A program made the position numbers and the translations under genes. DNA of 64,000 bases from Hetaerina americana (taxonomy: Eukaryota > Arthropoda > Insecta > Odonata > Calopterygidae). The notes below the pieces were generated by a model. The model was not told the origin of the DNA. It did not search any database and saw nothing but the letters and a program-made list of their open reading frames with translations. Below, one piece after another: positions 45,214 to 60,099 of this stretch (its first letter is position 1; each line of letters starts with the position of its first letter). The DNA lies in NCBI GenBank assembly GCA_022747635.1, contig JAKTNV010000017.1:1857501-1921500 (forward strand). Reading direction: 5' to 3'.

Positions 45214-48200
45214 TTATCCTGAGCTATACTATACAATACCGTACTCACAAGATAAGTTCCGCTCAAAGTTCCGAACATCGATGATAATCAATGCATTGAA
45301 TGTGGTCCAGAAAAATCTCCTTTATAAGAGTTCCCTGAAGTAAAATATACACCTGTACGATGAACTCACAGCAAGATAAGGCCCGCGATATTGGGGCGAT
45401 CTTCGCATATGACTATGACAGCGGACTAACTCCACCTAGATTGAATGTATGGCGACGTATGCTCCTTTTAATATAAGGCTTGTTCTGGCAAGACAGGTTA
45501 AAAACAGTTGATCACCTCTTCGTTTGACTAACACAAAAAATCATGGACTTGCGTAATATTGATCACGATGAGCAGCTCATTGCCAGGCCAATTATGGTAT
45601 GGAGGCAGAAAACACTTTGAAAGGCTAGAATTAATTTATCGAATCTCGCGTTAAAATCATACCTCGTGTCTAAATTCCATCGGTTACTGAAGCCTATACT
45701 AAGAAGAAAGGAGTGTCTGTTAAGCAACACCGTCCATTTTTCCGGTCCATCAGAAATGATCAGACTGGCAGCTTGGAGTTGATCCTTTGTCAACTTCCAT
45801 TAGCTTCAATGGACGTACACACAACCTACTCTCAAACGGAATATATATGCTCGTCGTCACTGTGTCACGCACAGACGCAACCTTTGGACTGTGTAAGGGA
45901 AGGCGGTCGGCCAACACGGACCCCTCTCTTTGTCTTTCGCGAGGAAAAACCACATAGACCTTCCATCTATCAATTGCATCAAGATCACTTTCAAGTCATA
46001 TGATTTTCGTCTTGACCATTATAGGTGTACATTTAACCAAGAGTGTTTATAAGCAAATGATACCATCAAAACAAAAGTATTTAAATAGGCTTGGTGAAAA
46101 AAATCTAAAAGTAGATCGTCTAGAAGAAAAAAAAGAGATCCCTAAACACGATTGATTATACTCAATTGAACAGATCTCGTAAATTAAAAAAGCAAACACT
46201 GTCTCTTGCCACATTTTAACTGCTACAAAAAACACCAACAGTTACGATGAAATGTGCAATTCAATAAATAAAAGCATGCAAATACATAATATACATGTGC
46301 CGATTTTCAACAATTTTCACAATTTAGAGGCGGAAAGAGTTGGTTTTTCTACAACTACCCCAGCAGATTTCAACTCCTCGGTTTACATGTAGGGTGGACC
46401 AAATCGCGGCTGTAAATTCAAATGTACATTTAACAGCATACAAATGAATATTACCACTGACATCGAATTATTCTTCAAAAACAGGAAGTTAAAAAATGAG
46501 CTTGTTTTAAATGGTCATACTAAGAACAGTTGTATTTTAAAAAGAATTCATGTCTAAGCCACGCCAAATTACCTTTTTTCTCATTCATGACTGATATGCA
46601 GCGTAAATGAATGCGAAAGCAGCAACTTAACTGAAAATAAGGGCGAGGGAACAAAGACGCGTGTCATATACCATTCCCCCGGTTATACCAAACATGACGA
46701 CATTGCTTTTATCAGTAACCGAGTATAAAGCATTTGGAGCCATTAATGAAAGAATACTGGTTTTATTAAAAAAGAAAAAGAGCTGCAAATCGGCAATCGT
46801 TAACAACCAGCTATACAAATCAGTTTACCACTGTTTAAAATAGGCATTAGTGTAAGTTACAACACTTATTCATCAACTTGTTTTGGAATAAAATTAATGA
46901 ATCTTAAACGACAGATGATAGCGAATGAGAGAAACTGTCACGGCAGATAATTCACACGCATTACTGACCATATTTAGAGCTTACAAAAGAGCGCTGATGG
47001 GAAATTGGCAAAGAGAAAATTTATCTGAGAAACCCATTAAGCTTCAGCAATGTTCAAAAACTTCGCCAGGTGAATCATTTAATTACAAAGCAAACCAAAG
47101 TTTCGTAAAGCCGATCATCAACAGAAGATAACGCGGCTTCTAAAACCATCACCCATGAAATGATGAAATATGAGTGATTACCCATCAAAAGTAAGAGATA
47201 GCATCGAGGGATGAAACGCACTTCGATGCAAAGCAAGGAAAGCTCTGATTTCTTTGAGTCTTCATGAACATAATGTGATGAATGTGGGAACTCAAGTTTT
47301 CGAGCATGTATTAAGGATTATTAAGTGAGAAGTGTGTCTCTAAGGCGCTATTACAGTATTTACTTCACAACCCTAGACGACACACTCCCTTCGAAGTGAT
47401 TTCCCTCTCTCCTGCTGAAAGACAGCGAAAAGAAGATAAGGCGGCGCTGCTATTGGAATATTTCTTTCCTTGTGCTAAAAAATCTGGGATTCTGAGTTTT
47501 TATCACTTCTTGCAAACAGAGAACACCATTCATTCCAGCCCTCAAGAAGACACTTCCGTCTTAAGCCGGCCGCGCCAGCAGGAATAGCCGTCAACTGTTG
47601 GTAATGCTGTCCGCTTGTTACGTGCGTGGGTGAGGGAGTCAGGGACGAGGGATAAGAGATGTAGATGGGGAGAGAGGGGAGCGTTAACAAAAAAAACGAA
47701 GAGAAAACCAGGGTATGAAATAAAAACTAACCGGTGCCGAAGGAAAAGGGAACAGTCGGAGAAAAGCTGAGGAATGCGAATGGAATGAGATGCTAAAGAT
47801 GAGAAAGTAATGAAATGGCTAAGAGGCCCGAAGGATTGGGAATCCCAACGTCTCCTCCTGAAGCTGAACACTGCCCAAGTTGGCGGAAAAGCCATTTGAA
47901 AGAGGAAGCGAGCACAACCACGTTCATTCGCTTCCTTAGGTTCAACGCCCATTCCTTTTCAAGAATTCTTTCCAAAACAGGAAGTAATGATGCAACCAAT
48001 AGAAACACTACTGAAACTAGTGGTTAGGTGTGATGTCTGATTGAATTTAACGTTTTCAAACCAAACTACAGTTCATTTTGTTCAAATGACAAAAAAGAGC
48101 ATTCACAAAAAGCGAAAAACAAAACAATTATTTTCTTCGATTATCAGCATAGGTACACATGATTCGGCACACACTAAAGTCAGTTTACAACACTTTACTT

Positions 48201-51200
48201 AACACGGCTTATACATAAACTTTCCAAACCATCATTTGTTTTCAACGCTTTCCTATGAGTAGCTCATCACCTGAAATGCCGAGTGGAAAGAAACATAACG
48301 CATGAAATCATATTTTCCGTCTAACTGCACCTACCACGAATACTTTGCTCATCACATAATTATTACTCCAAATTATACCCAAAACGTTTCATGAATATAA
48401 CTCAATCAAAAATTGAGAATCACGCACGTTTTCTCCTTGTAAATAAGTATACCTAAATAACTACTGTGCACCACTGCAGTTATTGAAATAACAAAATAAC
48501 AATGACATCAGAGTAAAAATTATATGCGGTGGACACATAGAATGAAAAGACACAATAATAAAAGAAAATGCATGTTTGGCCCATCAGGGTCACATCGTTC
48601 TTTTCGATGAAACGAAATATTTGTAAAAGTAGACTGATCATACAACCTCACATTAACGGACGCAAGATTTTCTTGTAGGTATTGTTGATTGTTGAATAAA
48701 TATGGTCAGTATTGACGTGAGACCGATGATTTCGTTCATATCATTCACAGTAGGTATTGTTTACGGCAACACTGCTGGTTATCAGAGAAGTAACTAGGAA
48801 CTGTGCAAACTATAACGGTGCTTGTTGACGAGGAGTGTACTAAGAGATAAGGTGCTCTAAAGATAAGGAAAAAGGCTCAGATAAGGCGGCTGCATGAAAT
48901 GCGTGGGCGAAGTCTGGTCCTAATTGTATCCAGCAGGGGAAGCCTGCCTTGCCTCCATGCCCCCAAATTGGAAAAAAGATCGTCATTCTGGCACGCCTGA
49001 TTAGGAATAACAAAATTGAAAGCTCGGGCCAAAGCGATCGGGGGAGAGGGAAGCGGACAATTTTCCTCCCTCTCTACGCGGGATCACGCCAAGAATTATC
49101 ACTTCCATCAACACGCCGCTTCCTAATGCAAACAGATGTAGAGCCGGACAAATTGACAATCGACTAGGAATACCATCCGCACAAAAGCGGGCCCATTCTC
49201 ATATTTTTTAATAAAGTAGCAAACGATGATGCAGAGGCATTCATCGCCGGTAATGGCCGTTACAAATTGGCCTTAAGTGACCAATTCATGCGGTGAAGAT
49301 ATCCACAGGGACCCCGAAAGCCAGCCCAAGAGCCGTAGCCAATTAAGAGCGATAATCGCCGGGCAATCATTGAAGTATAACCATAATCCTCCATCATTCC
49401 ACCCAAAAAGCAAATTCAAAATGTAAATTACGAACGCTTTCGGCGTGTACTCACCGATTCGTCGCGAATTCCCGCGCGAGTAAAAATGAATTGGTTACCT
49501 GAAGCGACTTAACTTGTCGCGGTGAGCACCTGAAATGATCAATTTAAACGTAATGGTAGCTGCTTTTTCAAAGATGCGACTTACCCCACGAACATCAACG
49601 GATAGGCACAAACGACTCTTGCGGCAGAGTGCTTTTCCAAAGAGAAGGGAAGTGTAAATCCCCTCCCCCCTCCTTCCATCAGCAAAATGATATCATGTGC
49701 AAGAGTCGAGAGAAACGCAAAATTCAGTTGTACACGACGCAGTAAGGACCAAATTCCTACTTAAATAACGGTTGACAGTTAAGTTCTCGACAAATTTCGA
49801 TAATAGAAAACATCCTATACTGCCGATCATCTATTTGCGCAAATGATAATAATATCATCAATTTTAGACTACAATGTAGCGTTTCCGCACACAAGGATTT
49901 CGCATTAAAGGGAAGAGTGTCTCTACAAATTACGTCCCACCCTTCACACTACATGCAATCGGGTCACCTTGCAGGGTTACTCTGCAATATACGTGGATGC
50001 CCATGTGCATCATGCTCATTTTCAACTCTAACGCGGAAGTGTAATGGACAGGAGAATGAATAAGTTCAATTTTCAGTACTTTAATAGGGAAAAATAGTAA
50101 CAGATGTAGATTAATTGACCTCATACGCCATGATAAAACTAGATGCGCTTGTAAAATACCCAGGCAACGGACACGAATATTTTGTTTTACTTTCATCGTG
50201 ATCAGGAGTACAATTTTTTTCGAGACAAATAAATAGTCGACGTACTTTTGCGGTGTGAGAGTACTGTCCAATACAACTGTCAGCGTCACAGGTAAATTGG
50301 ATATTTAAAACAATGCTATGCATCTAATCAAGAGTACTTTAGGACGCTATTGAAAGATGTTTTCACCTCAAGGATGCGTGGTAATCATACGGCTGTCTCC
50401 AGTTTCATGTTAGGCCAATCAATAAATGCCGAGTTTTCGAGAAAATGTAGAAAAGAACTATATTACGCACGAAACAAACGTTAAGACGGAAATTCGGACC
50501 AATACCATCGAAATACAACAACCTGGACCTATCTAAAACTCTAAGTCAGTGAGTGAACCTACGGCGGAGATTGGGACCCTGGGTGAGGGTTATTACGCCC
50601 CACTAACGATTTCAGGGACTACACCCCCAGCCTCGCACCCGCAACGCATTACCAATCTCCACGAAGGAAGCGAGGAGGGCATTCGGGGGACGTCACCTCT
50701 GAGCCGCGTACCCAGAATTAGGAACCATTTACCGAGGCGCCCACGAACGGGGAAAAAATTCGATCTCTCGGCGCGTCTTGAACCATTCCATCATTCTCCA
50801 TACTCCAACCATTCGTTCCGGCACTTACCGCGCGGTAAGAGAAGGGGGGGGGGAGGTTAGGTGAGTGGGGAAAAAGAGAGAGAGGGTTGGAGCGTGATTT
50901 TTTCCCCCGCACCGAGGCACCCATACCTTCCGTGGTCGTCGTGTCACGGTCCAGACGGCCCCCACTCCCTCCTCCTCCGCCTCCTGTACTTTCCGCCCCT
51001 CCCCGTTTGCCAAGTCCGATGCCCCTCCTCCCACCCCCTCACCTCCTTTCCGAGCAACCGACGGATCTTGACCCTAACGACCTTCGGTCCGTCGCCATCT
51101 TTAAGGGGCCGACCGACTCCGGTCTCTCTCCCACTCCCACGCAGAAATTTTCGGCCGTAAGGTACATGCATACACACCCCACCACACGAGAGCAGAAAGA

Positions 51201-51900
51201 AAAGGGTGGGAGGAGAGAATCCGCGTTGCCAAGGGGACACCTATCTCCCGCCGATCACTTTCCGAGAAAGGGGGACTAGGAGGAAACCAATGCGGATTCG
51301 TGACCATGAATTATTCCGCGCCGAAAAAAAAGGAGTGAGTGCGGTGGTGTCCGAGATTGGCTATCGGGGGCTGACGAGGGGGGGGGGGGGGTTGTGCCAC
51401 CCTCGAGATTGGAACCTTCGGGTGCCCACCCGTGGATCCTTCCTGCACGGCGGTCGCGCGCAAAAAGGGAATGTAGAGCATTTATCCTCAACGTATAGCG
51501 GAACGACGTGACGCAAGAATGGAAACAATTCATAATTCGGCGTAGGTAGCTCGAAAAAAAAATTGCGCGCAATAATGTTTGCGGCAATACCATACCGCGA
51601 GAAAAGTGAAACATTATGCCACAAAACCACCTGAGATTTTGAGACACAATGCCGAAACCACTCAAGAGCAAGATAACACGAATAAAAACGCTGGCTCCAT
51701 CAATCAATTTACCTTATTTTTTATTTATTATATGCAGTCCGAGGGATGAAGGTATATTTCGGATGATCCGCTAAAAAACTATCACACTAGTAAATTTTAG
51801 AGAATTTCGGCAAAAAATAAGAACCTTAATCCCCCGGCAATTCAACTTCAGCTCTCATACTTCGTTGAGATGTTGAAAATGTCAGCTTAATCCTTGTTTA
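45214..51900. other. No gene seen; G+C-rich island 50.54-51.5 kb
   Basis: Anonymous DNA with short frames. 50540-51500 is a roughly 1-kb CpG-rich island with overlapping unrecognised frames of up to 143 codons on both strands and a 12-G run near 51380. Confidence 0.4.
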
Positions 51901-51901
51901 G

Positions 51902-51906
<5 letters not shown>

Positions 51907-51967
<61 letters not shown>

Positions 51968-52231
51968 GCTTTCGTAGACGTAACACGGAAGTGCCAAAAA
52001 GACACAAAAAAAGAAGAACACTCACACGTTATTTCTTGATAACCCCTCCTCCGCCTCCCGTTCTCCCCTTCCCCAGGCCCCCTTCCCTTTCTCTCGCACC
52101 CCTCACCTCTACAATTCCAGCAGTCATTACTTCTATATCTTCAGATGAAGACGGAGTGTTTCCGTCGAAATATCAAGATATAACGTGTGAGTGTTCTTCT
52201 TTTTTGTGTTTCTATATTGTGTGTTACTGTG

Positions 52232-52279
<48 letters not shown>
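51907..52279. repeat. (TA)n-bounded foldback with pyrimidine-rich centre
   Basis: (TA)n tracts at about 51907-51967 and 52234-52279 bracket an inverted repeat (52002-52040 with 52172-52209; one mismatch and one indel over about 39 bp). The right arm is preceded by GATGAAGACGGA / TCCGTCGAAA (52144-52170), a strong 6-bp stem-loop of the same type as at 30.67 and 28.36 kb. The space between the arms is a C/T-rich tract. Here the stem would consume the GA of a CUGANGA core, so it is not a standard hammerhead. Confidence 0.5.
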
Positions 52280-52283
<4 letters not shown>

Positions 52284-52329
52284 ACACACACATCCTTACA
52301 GTATAATCCTTCCATTTCACAACCTTCAA

Positions 52330-55300
52330 CATTCCCCTCCCTTTTATTATCCTTTAAATTCACGTTTCATCCTTTTTTGAATTGATCACTACTCCCACTC
52401 TCAATTTTCAATTCCACCCAAAACACTGCCCAACTTATTTTCACTGCTAACTCATACACCTAATGAAAAGATTAACTCTATGTAATATTCCTCGGGAAAC
52501 CAACTACCTAAATATCTTGTTACACACTTGCTCTCTTCCCAAATACTCCATTGATTGTACACACACTCGAAATGAAACAAATGTTATCACATGTCACCCG
52601 TAAAAAATTAGCAGACAAATGTAATCAGAAATTTAATACCAATGCTAACGCTTTCAAACTACCACTGCCAAACGAAATGATAATTGACAAACAGAACAAA
52701 ACCGTATTTCACCATTCGGTGCTCCACAAATTCAAAACTTTGACAAGGACTCGATTTACACTCGTTGCAATAAACTTCACCATAGCTTCACATCTTCTCC
52801 TATCGTTTATTAACAGTCCGCATTGAGATAAATAACTTTGGTGAAACGCAACCGCCGCTCTGAAATTGTGAATTTCAAAAATAAGTTCTGTTGACTTCTA
52901 AATACCAAAATAACGGATTTGTTATTTCATAGCACTACTTTTTTACCAGACATCGAAAAAATGAAGCACACTTAGCAGCAAACGATTTTGTAATCGTTTC
53001 TTGCCATCAGGAAATGCAAGGAAATGTTGAATAAGATTTAATAGGATCTCCCGTGAAAATATAAGGACTAAAGAACATAAAAACAGTGCATGTCTCTCCT
53101 CTAGTTGATTAGCAGAGTTAAATTACTCATAATAAATACTTGACTTTTTTCTTATTTCTTGCCGATAATTAAAGGCAAACAGGATTCACATTTGCGAATT
53201 AAGTGATGAAAAAATTTAAAATACTCGAAGATACAAGCCATTGAAACTATAATTGACCAAAATTCGTTATAAAGAAAAAACGAATGTTTTAATCGCATTA
53301 AACGTTAACATAATTAATATGGAATAATCACAACTTACTGCTTTGAAGAGTAATACGCCGAAAAACGGAATTCCTATGCGCATTCACTCACTCGCTTGTT
53401 AAGCATAAATCATCATCCTTGCGAATAATAATTTAATCATGAAATAATATTCAACATAAATACTTGGCCCGAGAGGCGAAAACTTGTGGAAAAAGTGAAA
53501 AATTAAGAACTAAAAGAAAGCAAATAGTTAAAATTGCTACTTTTGGAGGATAGTAAAGTTGATAATATGGGGCATCAATTTGATACATTCTTTCATAATG
53601 GAGCTTCACATTGTTTTCTAGGACAATTTATATTTTGCACGAAACAGGACTCGTTTCGCTGTTTCTTGTCTTGGACTTGTTTCATAAAGCAATAGTATCG
53701 CGCCGACACGAAGCCAATTCGCTACAAAATAAAATTTAGTGGAAAAATTGATCTCAATATCACAATATGTTGACTTAAAATTCCTTCGAAGGTCTATGCA
53801 TACCTTTGAGCATCATTAAATGTTTCCCCTAGCTAAAGATCCAATATCATTCAGGGGTTACCTACCTAAAAAAATCAACGGGTAAAACAACTAAAAAATA
53901 TGTAACACGCGAATGCTTTTCTTTTTCCAGTCCCTCCCAAGAGTCACTTTATCATCTCAATAGTCCTGGCCAAGAGGACCACCCAAAGTCAGTCATCCAA
54001 AGCAACACGGACCGACGACCGCTTTTCAAGTATGTTAGTGGGAAAAGAACTGTGTACCCATTCTTTTGCCCTTCCAAAGAGAAAAAACTCTATTTGGCCA
54101 ACGTTTGCGACGAAAGACGAAGAAGGCACTTTCTGGTGAAAATGCGAACCGAAAAAAACTCGAGAGCCCCTAACAAATTCAGCAAAGATGAAGCACCGAC
54201 CTTTCGCTCAGGATCTTGTAGTCTATCCATCAAAATGTTCACCGTTGTCTTCGGCGTTAAGTAACATGATTTCTTTCTGAGTTTTTAATTTTTACGCCGG
54301 CTGGATGAAACAAAATTAAGAATTTCGCTTTGTAACACACCAGGATAGTGAATATCATCGCCTGTTAACGTTTTTAATTAAAATCGGTAGTATAACCAGG
54401 ATTTAGCCGGAAGGAAGCAGCAAGAATAAGCTATCTGAGATGGGTGCTACTTATATCATCAGAATTTTGAACAAAAAGCATTCTTTACCTGAACACCATG
54501 CGGTTACGATATAGTTAAAACTCATACAATTACAATTAAGGGAGCCATCAAATTCAGTTGTTTCACATTTGATTCAGTCCTAACGTAATACTCTCTCGAG
54601 GAACTAGCGAAACCAGTAAAACAGTAAAGCGGAAATTCTCTTGTCTCTCTTAATTAATATTATATATAATATCATATAGACACACAAAATAGCGAACAAA
54701 ATGTTCAAGCATGTGTATCATTACCTAATAAATTGCGTTTTTATATTTTTCAACGTGGGATTTGGTCCGTAAATTTTACCAAGTTTCAAATTATATAAAA
54801 AATGAGTCCTTTCGCGAAATAGTCTTTTGAGGAGAATATTTTATTTATCAAGTAGCCTGAGCGATATAAATATATTTCGCTTATACGAAATTACTATTAA
54901 TTTAATATTTACGAATAATCAAACCGGATCTAACCTGGGGGAAACATACCTCGTACATGCGGTTTCACTTCAAAAGGCTGAATTTATCCGCAGCATAAAA
55001 ACTTATGCGATGAAAATGAAAAGGAAATATGCTACTTCTCATTATTTCGATCACATACCGAATTTTCTACGCGCTTTTAGGATTGATCCCAGAAATACGT
55101 CAAGAAAAAAATCTGGTGAAGAGACGCGATGTTCCGAGACTTCGACTATGAAAAACGCAAAGCGTTACATAATCTCCACAAAGCGTTGTGGGAGTTCTAC
55201 CATAGGCTGCACTAATACAAGGGTGTCATCGTGCAATTTCACTGACGATCTCAAATAACCAATCAATTCCATTGCTACATCAGCTGATCATGCTTAATGA

Positions 55301-56684
55301 AGAAATAACTGCGATGGATTATCAAATGGATTCAGCGAATCGTCTTTCTTTAAAAAAATTGGATGCAAAAATACAAATCATTTGAAATTATATCTCTTTT
55401 TAAGACTTCCTCCTCTCCGTTCTAATAGCTGGCACCCATCCCCGCTTACTACACTCGCCGAGGGCGACTTTTGGGGCATGATAGAGACATGACGACGACA
55501 TGCCGCGTGGTACACTTGGCCTTTGCAAAGGTATCGTAGTAATAATCCCCTAAAGCTGGAGAGCTTAATACTCTAATGATACCACGCGCTGAAATAGACT
55601 ACTTCGACACCTATGATATGTTCTAAATACCCTCAAACATTACAGAAAAATTGATGTTAAGTTTCATGATTTTCAATTTAAATCGGGGAGCCCACGAACC
55701 ATTTAACTCGTTTCCGAAGCGATTTAACCTCTCGCGTGGAAAAAAAATGCGAAAAAGAGTACGCGATCGGCTGAAAGGTTAGAACTTAATGTCATAACAA
55801 TGCTCAAACGAAACCCGTAATTTTCCGCAAGCGTTTTCGTTTTTTTTTCAGGGGCACGTATCCTTTTATGCCCTTAACCCAACCCGAATCCACCCTACTC
55901 CAACCAAAGCATTCCGCATCCATCCCCGGAGCGCCGAAAATTCGAACCCGGTCAAGGTCCCCTATGTAGTCGTCGGCCGTCTAGATAAAAAAAAACCACT
56001 TCCTCTTCAAAAGGCCACTCAAGGAGGGCAGCTGTTTAGTCTCCCTTTGTCACTCGAGTCGAGCCGGGTGGGAGAGGCTCCCGGGGGCGTCGAGGGGGAG
56101 GATTGCATGAGGGGGTTATCGGATCCCACCCTCCCACCCCCTCCTTTTATAACAGGGAAAAAAATGACCGAAAAAATAACGGGGGAAGAAAAAAGAACGC
56201 TACTCTATCCCCCCGCACTAGCCTCCTCCACTACAGGACAACCCTCAGGGACGGGGGAAGGGTGTTGTTTCCTAGGCCGGGTCAGGGGAGAGTACCTCTC
56301 CTCGAGCAGGAACGGGAACCGAGGGGACGACGACGGCTGAGAATATTACGCTCCGTTTGCGAAAGGGAGAATCACATAACGGATATAATAGACATGAAAT
56401 TAGCGATCATGAATGAATCGATGTGTGAGGGCGCTGGCGTGATTTATGCAGGGTTTGTGTACCAAATCATTCGAAATCATAACCATAAGCTGCAATTATC
56501 ACGGAAAGGCCTGAAGCGCAGGTGTTGGTTGGCGTAAATTTTACACAAATTTTGTTTTAATACCATCGGTTTCCTCATTTTAGGGATCACTTTAAAGCGA
56601 ATTCACCGAGAACTGAGTACCGGCTGTGAAGGTTTACATCCCGAATGATAATTATCCACCGATTACTGCGATGGCCGGTGATCG
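52330..56684. other. No gene seen; G+C-rich block 55.9-56.34 kb
   Basis: AT-rich anonymous DNA. Two unrecognised plus-strand frames of 143-144 codons (54827-55258 and 56103-56537) have no family-like motifs. Confidence 0.4.
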
Positions 56685-56742
56685 AAACTCCCCCGCCACA
56701 CGCCCGTGCTGCGGCTTCCATGGTACGATGAAGACGTATATC
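56685..56742 (+). mobile_element. LINE 3'-end fragment, diverged
   Basis: CTCCCCCGCCACACGCCCGT, GCTGCGGCTTCCATGGTACG, ATGAAGACG follows the order of the LINE terminus (CCCCYGCCACAC, then a complementary GGCTT block, then GGTAC and an A/TGA-rich tail). It is more diverged than the other copies. Confidence 0.45.
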
Positions 56743-59700
56743 ATATACCTTTTTCACACAAATGCAAAATTATGCACTTCTATGTATTTTTAAATCAAAG
56801 ACCTTAGGATTCCTAAAAACCTGAATTCTAACTGAATATTTATTGCCTAACTGGTAAAAATGATGTCAAATATTAACAGCGAATTTACTTATGAGCATAA
56901 AAAGGAATCAAATAATTATGAAAACTCCACGATGCTTCATAGTGAACGAAAGGAAAGAGACAGGACGTCTACCTCGGGAGAGGCATTAAGATACTAATAT
57001 GAGGACAATTTAATGCACATCCAAAGTATTTTAAAAGATACAAACCAGATATAAACAATAACAGATTTCGTAGATACGTAAAATGAAATAGAGACATGAA
57101 TTAGACGTAAGAGTAGTGGTGACAAAGAGAAAAATTCTGAAAACACTGAAAAAAAAAGGTCGACTAATTTCCATTCCGTCCGAAAAGGCCCAGAAAATTC
57201 CAAGAGGCATCACCATCGCAAATAAATCACAATGAAAATGCCCGGCCCCACCGGAAGGATATGAAAGGGGGGAGGGGAGATGTGTTTAAGGGTAGAAGAA
57301 GGAAGGGAACCACTCCGAATATTGTTAACGAAATTGTTTAACTTTTTTACGAGCGCCGTAGTTTGAGGAGGATAATGCGCGAAGGCCAAAATATAAAACC
57401 GAAAGAACAACACGGGGCGAAGACAATCAGAACGGAATGAGCGATCATAAAACGAACGAAAGGATGGGGACGAGATATGGAATGAGGAGGAAGAAAGGGG
57501 CACGTTTATGGAAGAGCTGGGTGAGAAGATAAATCCCGAGAGGGAGAGGATGGGAACGACGTACGAAGCTTGAGGGACGGAAGGACGAAGGAAGTACGAA
57601 GCCACGGGTGGCCAGGCGTTAAAAAAAAGTACGTGGTGGAATGGAAGGGTTAGAAGCAACTGGGAGAGGAAGAGGATGGGGAAGGGAGGCGCATGGGGAA
57701 AGAGGAGGATGACCAGTTTGGGCTTGAGGGTTGTGCTCGAGGGGTGTGTGGAGAAGCGAAAGGGGCAGGCTATGTTTGAAAACACGAAGTGGCGGAGGTG
57801 AAGATGGGCGCCAATGGGAGTTATAAGGGTTAAGAGTTGGGACACGTAAGAGTCCAGAGGTTGCCCAACTTTTTTGCAACTTGGCCGACAATGTCCGACG
57901 GGTCGGACTATAGTTGACGTAAAATAATCAAGGCACTAGAGGGGTACTAGAAAAATGGTAACAGGGAAAAGTGATACAAGAATTCAATACGAGTAAAAAC
58001 ACCGAACAATTCATTTTCCATATTAAATTTCCGCATTCTTCGACTGTGCGGGTTTCAAATCACCAGAGACTATTGCTAACTATAAACTTCACTCATCTTA
58101 AAATATTGAGGAGGCTAGGCATAACATGCAATGGGAGTTGTAATCACATGAAATAGACTGGAATCTCACGTTTCCGTCGAAGGGCAATATATTTTTGATG
58201 GCTCAATTTATTGCAGGGCAGAGCTTCGCTTCACCAATTAACTACGGGAGGAAAATTCCGAACGCTCCGGAAATATATAATTCAAGGCGTAAGTTTGTAA
58301 ATGACTTAATATATGTTAATGCGAGGGGCCTATCACTATTTGAATAGTTCAAATTTTAGCAAACCAATTCTACCGTAATACACTCCCTGACGCTGTCAAA
58401 TCTCGAGGGGAATTCATGAAGGACTCTTAAGGAAATGAAGGAAAAGAAGAAATACGGGGACTTGGAGTGGATCTGACGTTTGCAGGAGTTTGGGATTGGT
58501 GGAGCTACAACGAAAATACGATGAAAAAGGTCAGTGCTTATAATGAACAGACGGGAAGGGAAAGAAATTGAAAGGATGCAACAGAGGTGATGCCTTGAAG
58601 TTTGAGAAACGGAGGAGATTCAAGGTGGTGTGCGAGGAGGGGAATTAAATATCGGAGGTGGTTCGGCGCTGAACAAGGGAGGAGTTCCTTAATGTTAAAG
58701 AGAAGAGTAAAGGAAAGGCGGGGTTGGGAATGGGTAGGGCGGTTGGGCAGTGTAGTTGTGAGGTGGGTGGAGGACCACGCAAAAGATGAAAAAAAACCGT
58801 GCTTCGCGGCGCTGTAGTAGGAAAGGGACAGCACCCGATTAACGCCAATAAACTTTCATTTTAACACCATTTGTAACGAAAATTTATTATACGCTATTTT
58901 CTTCAATTATGTAACATGAAACTTCATAGATACACGAATACCACAGCTGCTAAATTCGCATCACCATTATCAATAAATATCAACATGATTCAAACCAACA
59001 CGACAAAGGTGAAAAATACGCTTTCTCAACGTTAGTCATAAAAATCAATTCGAATGTTTAAATTAATAAAATAATACCATCTCGAGAAAAATGCAAAATA
59101 ATAATTGCACTCCTTCGGAAACGTAGGGCATTTTCTATGGCATTACCAAATTATCAATTTCAAAGTCAGCATACATCCAGAGTAATTATATAACGAATTT
59201 TAGTTTTCAGTCCCTGCTAATGCTAATTTCGCTCGTTTTGGCATTTTCTGACATTCTATCTTTTCACCGACTACCCTCAGCAGTGGTACAAATAATAGCT
59301 GATACGCAGATTGTTGGGAAAAGGCGTAACTACACCAAATGCGACTGCTCACAATAACATCACCATAGGAAAACAACTTAAAACAGAAATCCACTGTTTA
59401 AATCCCAATATCGAAGTCAAGAGTCGTCTCACGTGAAAATTCTTAGGGACGGTACAGATGAAAACGGGCTCTTCGAAAGTGGAAACGTTCTTCGAGATAT
59501 CGGAAGTGCTGTAAAAAGTCACGAGCCTAGAGATTCTTCCCTTTTTTATCTTTATGACCAAGACGAACAGACACCAAAAGGCGACTTCAGCTACGTAGGC
59601 TATGGAAAAGTCGGGGAAAAACCAAACGCACAGAACGACACAGTGGTGTTAATGCACCAGAGCAAGCGACCTGCCTTCAGTTGAACCCCTTTTGCATTCG

Positions 59701-60099
59701 CGGTACGGTAAGGACGTGCGTGGTCCATCAATCAAAGAAAGCTTATGGTTTCCAAATTTATGTCCGACGGGCACTGCCAAACGCTCAAAATTTTAATCAT
59801 GCCGTCTCATGTTGATTCAAAGTGATAAGGCCCAAAAGTTATAAACATTATGTCTCTAAATGAATAAAAGAAACCAAAACGAATACATAAGCGGATGGTT
59901 TACAGCCTAAGTGACCCTAACCCTCACCCAATGCGCTGTTTGCTTCTACAAAGGTTAGGAAAGTTCTCTCATACCATCAATTGTTCGAATAATGTAATAA
60001 ACGCATTCAACATCAATGTGAACTCACGTGTGAAGTTGTACGATGATGAACTGGTGAGAGCCAAGGACAACCGGACAGAGTCAGTACAAATAGCTATTT
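56743..60099. other. No gene seen; purine-rich tracts 57.24-57.84 and 58.43-58.8 kb
   Basis: The first tract is about 600 bp of G/A-rich plus strand, and its pyrimidine-rich complement stays open for 211 codons without resembling any protein. The rest is AT-rich and anonymous. Confidence 0.45.

Noticed and set aside
50549..51707. Cluster of 90-143 codon frames on both strands
   Set aside because: CpG-rich island lacking stops by composition; no domain recognised.
55930..55990. B-box-like GGGTTCGAATTTTCGG on the minus strand
   Set aside because: No convincing A-box, tRNA fold or body shared with the other SINEs.
56660..56700. tRNA-like GTTTCGATCACCGG on the minus strand
   Set aside because: The adjacent sequence fits the LINE 3' terminus on the plus strand better.
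57210..57845. 211-codon minus-strand open frame
   Set aside because: It is the pyrimidine-rich complement of a G/A tract, where stop codons are rare. The translation is Ser/Pro/Phe/Leu-rich with no family motif.
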